45,285 nucleotides of DNA from an uncultured Clostridia bacterium (GTDB lineage Bacteria > Bacillota > Clostridia > Christensenellales > Aristaeellaceae): the NCBI GenBank assembly GCA_944364075.1, contig CALVVZ010000004.1:1-45285 (forward strand), in the 5' to 3' direction. Position 1 is the stretch's first letter; every line of letters starts with the position of its first letter. Below the pieces are notes generated by a model, which saw only the letters and a program-made list of their open reading frames with translations, searched no databases and had not been told where the DNA came from. Below, in pieces: positions 44,000 through 45,285 of this stretch. A program made the position numbers and the translations under genes.

Positions 44000-44506
44000 T
44001 TATTTTTCTACGCGCACATAGCGCACGTCCTGGATGTCCTGACCGCCGATTTTGTAATCAACGGTGTCTGAAGTGATGTGGAAACCGTGGCGGGCATAAA
44101 AATGCGCCGCGCGCTGGTTGCCCTGCAGCATCCATAAATAAAAGCGTTCAAAGCCTTGATCCCGAAGGCGGCGAAGCGTTTCCTCCAGCAGCTGGCTGCC
44201 GTAGCCCTTGCCCATCCAGTCGGGCGACAAATAAATGGATACGATTTCGCCCCAGCTACCGTGATCTTCATCCCGGCCGCGGCCATAGCAGGCGCAACCC
44301 ACGGGTTGCCTGTCCTCATAAATCAGGACTGCTTCCAGGCGCCCGCTGGAAAGCCAGGAAGTTATGGAAGGCACCCAATAATCATCCGGGAGACGGTCCA
44401 GGTAGTCCTGGTTGATCAGCTCCCGATAACTTTTCCGCCAGCTGGAGGCGTAGATGTGGCTGATTAGCCCGGCATCTTCCGCCGTGGCTGTGCGAAAGTG
44501 AACCAT
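44000..44506 (-). CDS. GNAT family N-acetyltransferase
   Basis: A 168-residue acetyl-CoA-dependent acetyltransferase. The acetyl-CoA loop is seen as SPDWMGKGYGSQLLEE (about 96-111), and the C-terminal NQRAAHFYARHGF motif is typical of GNAT motif B. The acceptor is unknown; small-molecule or protein targets are both possible. ATG at 44506 is preferred to the GTG three codons earlier, which is too close to the G-rich ribosome binding site. It is the first gene of a four-gene minus-strand operon. Confidence 0.85.
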   Translation of the reverse strand: MVHFRTATAEDAGLISHIYASSWRKSYRELINQDYLDRLPDDYWVPSITSWLSSGRLEAVLIYEDRQPVGCACYGRGRDEDHGSWGEIVSIYLSPDWMGKGYGSQLLEETLRRLRDQGFERFYLWMLQGNQRAAHFYARHGFHITSDTVDYKIGGQDIQDVRYVRVEK

Positions 44507-44539
44507 GGTCGACACGCCCCTTTCCTTTTGTTCGTGCTC

Positions 44540-44568
44540 ATTATGCGCCCTGGCTTTCCGGCTGTCAA
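44540..44568 (-). promoter_or_regulatory. Promoter of the GNAT-msrC-rdgB-ZIP operon
   Basis: On the minus strand TTGACA (44568-44563), 17 bp, CATAAT (44545-44540). Confidence 0.7.
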
Positions 44569-44599
44569 GCCGTCAGGGACGGAGAAAACGGCGCGGTGA

Positions 44600-44628
44600 T
44601 TGATTTCATGCCGTCCCCATGGTATAAT
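44600..44628 (+). promoter_or_regulatory. Promoter of the exported repeat protein gene
   Basis: TTGATT (44600-44605), 17 bp, TATAAT (44623-44628), divergent from the GNAT promoter. Confidence 0.65.
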
Positions 44629-44658
44629 TTTGCACAACGGCGAAGGGAGGGGAAGGCA

Positions 44659-45285
44659 ATGCGGCGGGCGCTGATATGGTTGCTGATGCTTCTGCTGCCT
44701 GCCTGTGCCAGCGCGCAATCCCTCCTGCCGCAGCTTGTTGCGCAGAAACAGGCGGCGCAGGAGGCGCAGGCGGGGATGTACGCCTATACCCTCACGGTGC
44801 GCAACCTGGGGGAAAGCGCCGTGGAACGCATATTTGTGGAAGAAAGCGGTGCCATGGGGGACACGCTGTTTCCCGAGGGCGCTTTTACGGATTTTGAGGG
44901 CGGGGACGTGCTACTGAATCAGAACGGTACGGCGACCATCCTGCGCCTGGACCCCGGACAGACCGTTACGCTGCGCTACGATGGCGCGCTGCCACAGCAT
45001 TGTGCACAGACGGCGGTGCAGACGGAATGCGCCATTTCTGCCATGTACAGGGACGCGGCAGGGGAATCTTATCTGCTGTTGGCCCTGGCGGACCAACCAG
45101 TGCCCCTGGCGGAGTCCCGGCCGGCCCAGACCGTCCCTACGGAAGAGGCGACCGCAGCGGGCGGCATACTGGCCATTGCGCTGGAGCAGGAGCATCACGA
45201 TGGCGTTATGCCGGGCCATACCTATGAGAATGCCGTCACCTTGCGGAACCTGGGCACGGGGCCGTTGACGGGCATAGTCCTAGAT
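44659..45285 (+). CDS. Exported protein with repeated Ig-like segments (partial, runs off the window)
   Basis: The first 209 codons of an open frame that reaches the window edge. A basic start and hydrophobic core (MRRALIWLLMLLLPACASA) form a signal peptide; LPAC could be a lipobox, or cleavage could follow ASA. A segment YAYTLTVRNLGESAVERIFV (about 42-61) is echoed by YENAVTLRNLGTGPLTGIV at the end, suggesting tandem DUF11/CARDB-like beta domains. The function is unknown. The ribosome binding site GGGAGGGGA precedes the ATG. Confidence 0.65.
   Translation, partial: MRRALIWLLMLLLPACASAQSLLPQLVAQKQAAQEAQAGMYAYTLTVRNLGESAVERIFVEESGAMGDTLFPEGAFTDFEGGDVLLNQNGTATILRLDPGQTVTLRYDGALPQHCAQTAVQTECAISAMYRDAAGESYLLLALADQPVPLAESRPAQTVPTEEATAAGGILAIALEQEHHDGVMPGHTYENAVTLRNLGTGPLTGIVLD

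Overview
The window reads as a single chromosomal stretch of a GC-rich (by eye roughly 60% GC) member of the Clostridia. The evidence is the gene content and style: two T-box riboswitches (metG, valS), strong AGGAGG-type ribosome binding sites, frequent 4-base ATGA overlaps, a PduL/AckA acetate route beside yceD-rpmF, a clostridial-type glutamate dehydrogenase, class I two-subunit fumarase, and a tiny gene that looks like spoVM, which would make the organism a spore former. A Christensenellales-like gut bacterium would fit, but that placement is inference. No rRNA, tRNA, CRISPR array, phage or intact insertion sequence was found.

Layout, left to right. 1-4.2 kb: patatin-like hydrolase, NADP-type glutamate dehydrogenase and a lipoprotein L,D-transpeptidase, all on the minus strand. 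4.2-8.5 kb: a minus-strand phosphorolysis operon (GH65 maltose phosphorylase, phosphopentomutase, purine nucleoside phosphorylase), divergent from a heparinase II/III-like gene. 10.7-12.7 kb: TetR regulator convergent with an MFS exporter that has a leader peptide and attenuator-like hairpin. 12.8-16.2 kb: T-box, metG, tatD, then a small membrane protein and the spoVM candidate. 16.4-21.1 kb: MgtC-like protein, tmcAL, pduL, ackA, yceD, rpmF, so the acetate-dependent tRNA modification enzyme lies beside the acetate-forming enzymes. 21.1-28.9 kb: a second T-box, a small membrane protein, valS, folC, rsmH, rsmI and the two fumarase subunits. 29-35.9 kb: a four-repeat LysM protein, then argF, carA and a carB gene fused in frame to a dapF-like domain. 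36-41.3 kb: an accessory carbohydrate island (GH36-like glycosidase, AraC regulator, two Gfo/Idh/MocA oxidoreductases) containing what looks like a solo IS3-type end. 41.3-42.0 kb: gene-free, lower-GC DNA with a 149-bp inverted-repeat element. 42-44.5 kb: a minus-strand operon (GNAT, free Met-R-sulfoxide reductase, RdgB-like NTP pyrophosphatase, ZIP transporter). 44.66 kb to the end: the start of an exported repeat protein that runs off the window.

The most unusual items are the CarB-DapF fusion whose DapF half lacks one catalytic cysteine, the 29-codon spoVM candidate with an adjacent sigma-E-like -10 element, the leader peptide before the MFS exporter, the cysteine-bracketed LysM repeats, and the small inverted-repeat elements whose ends resemble IS6-family termini.
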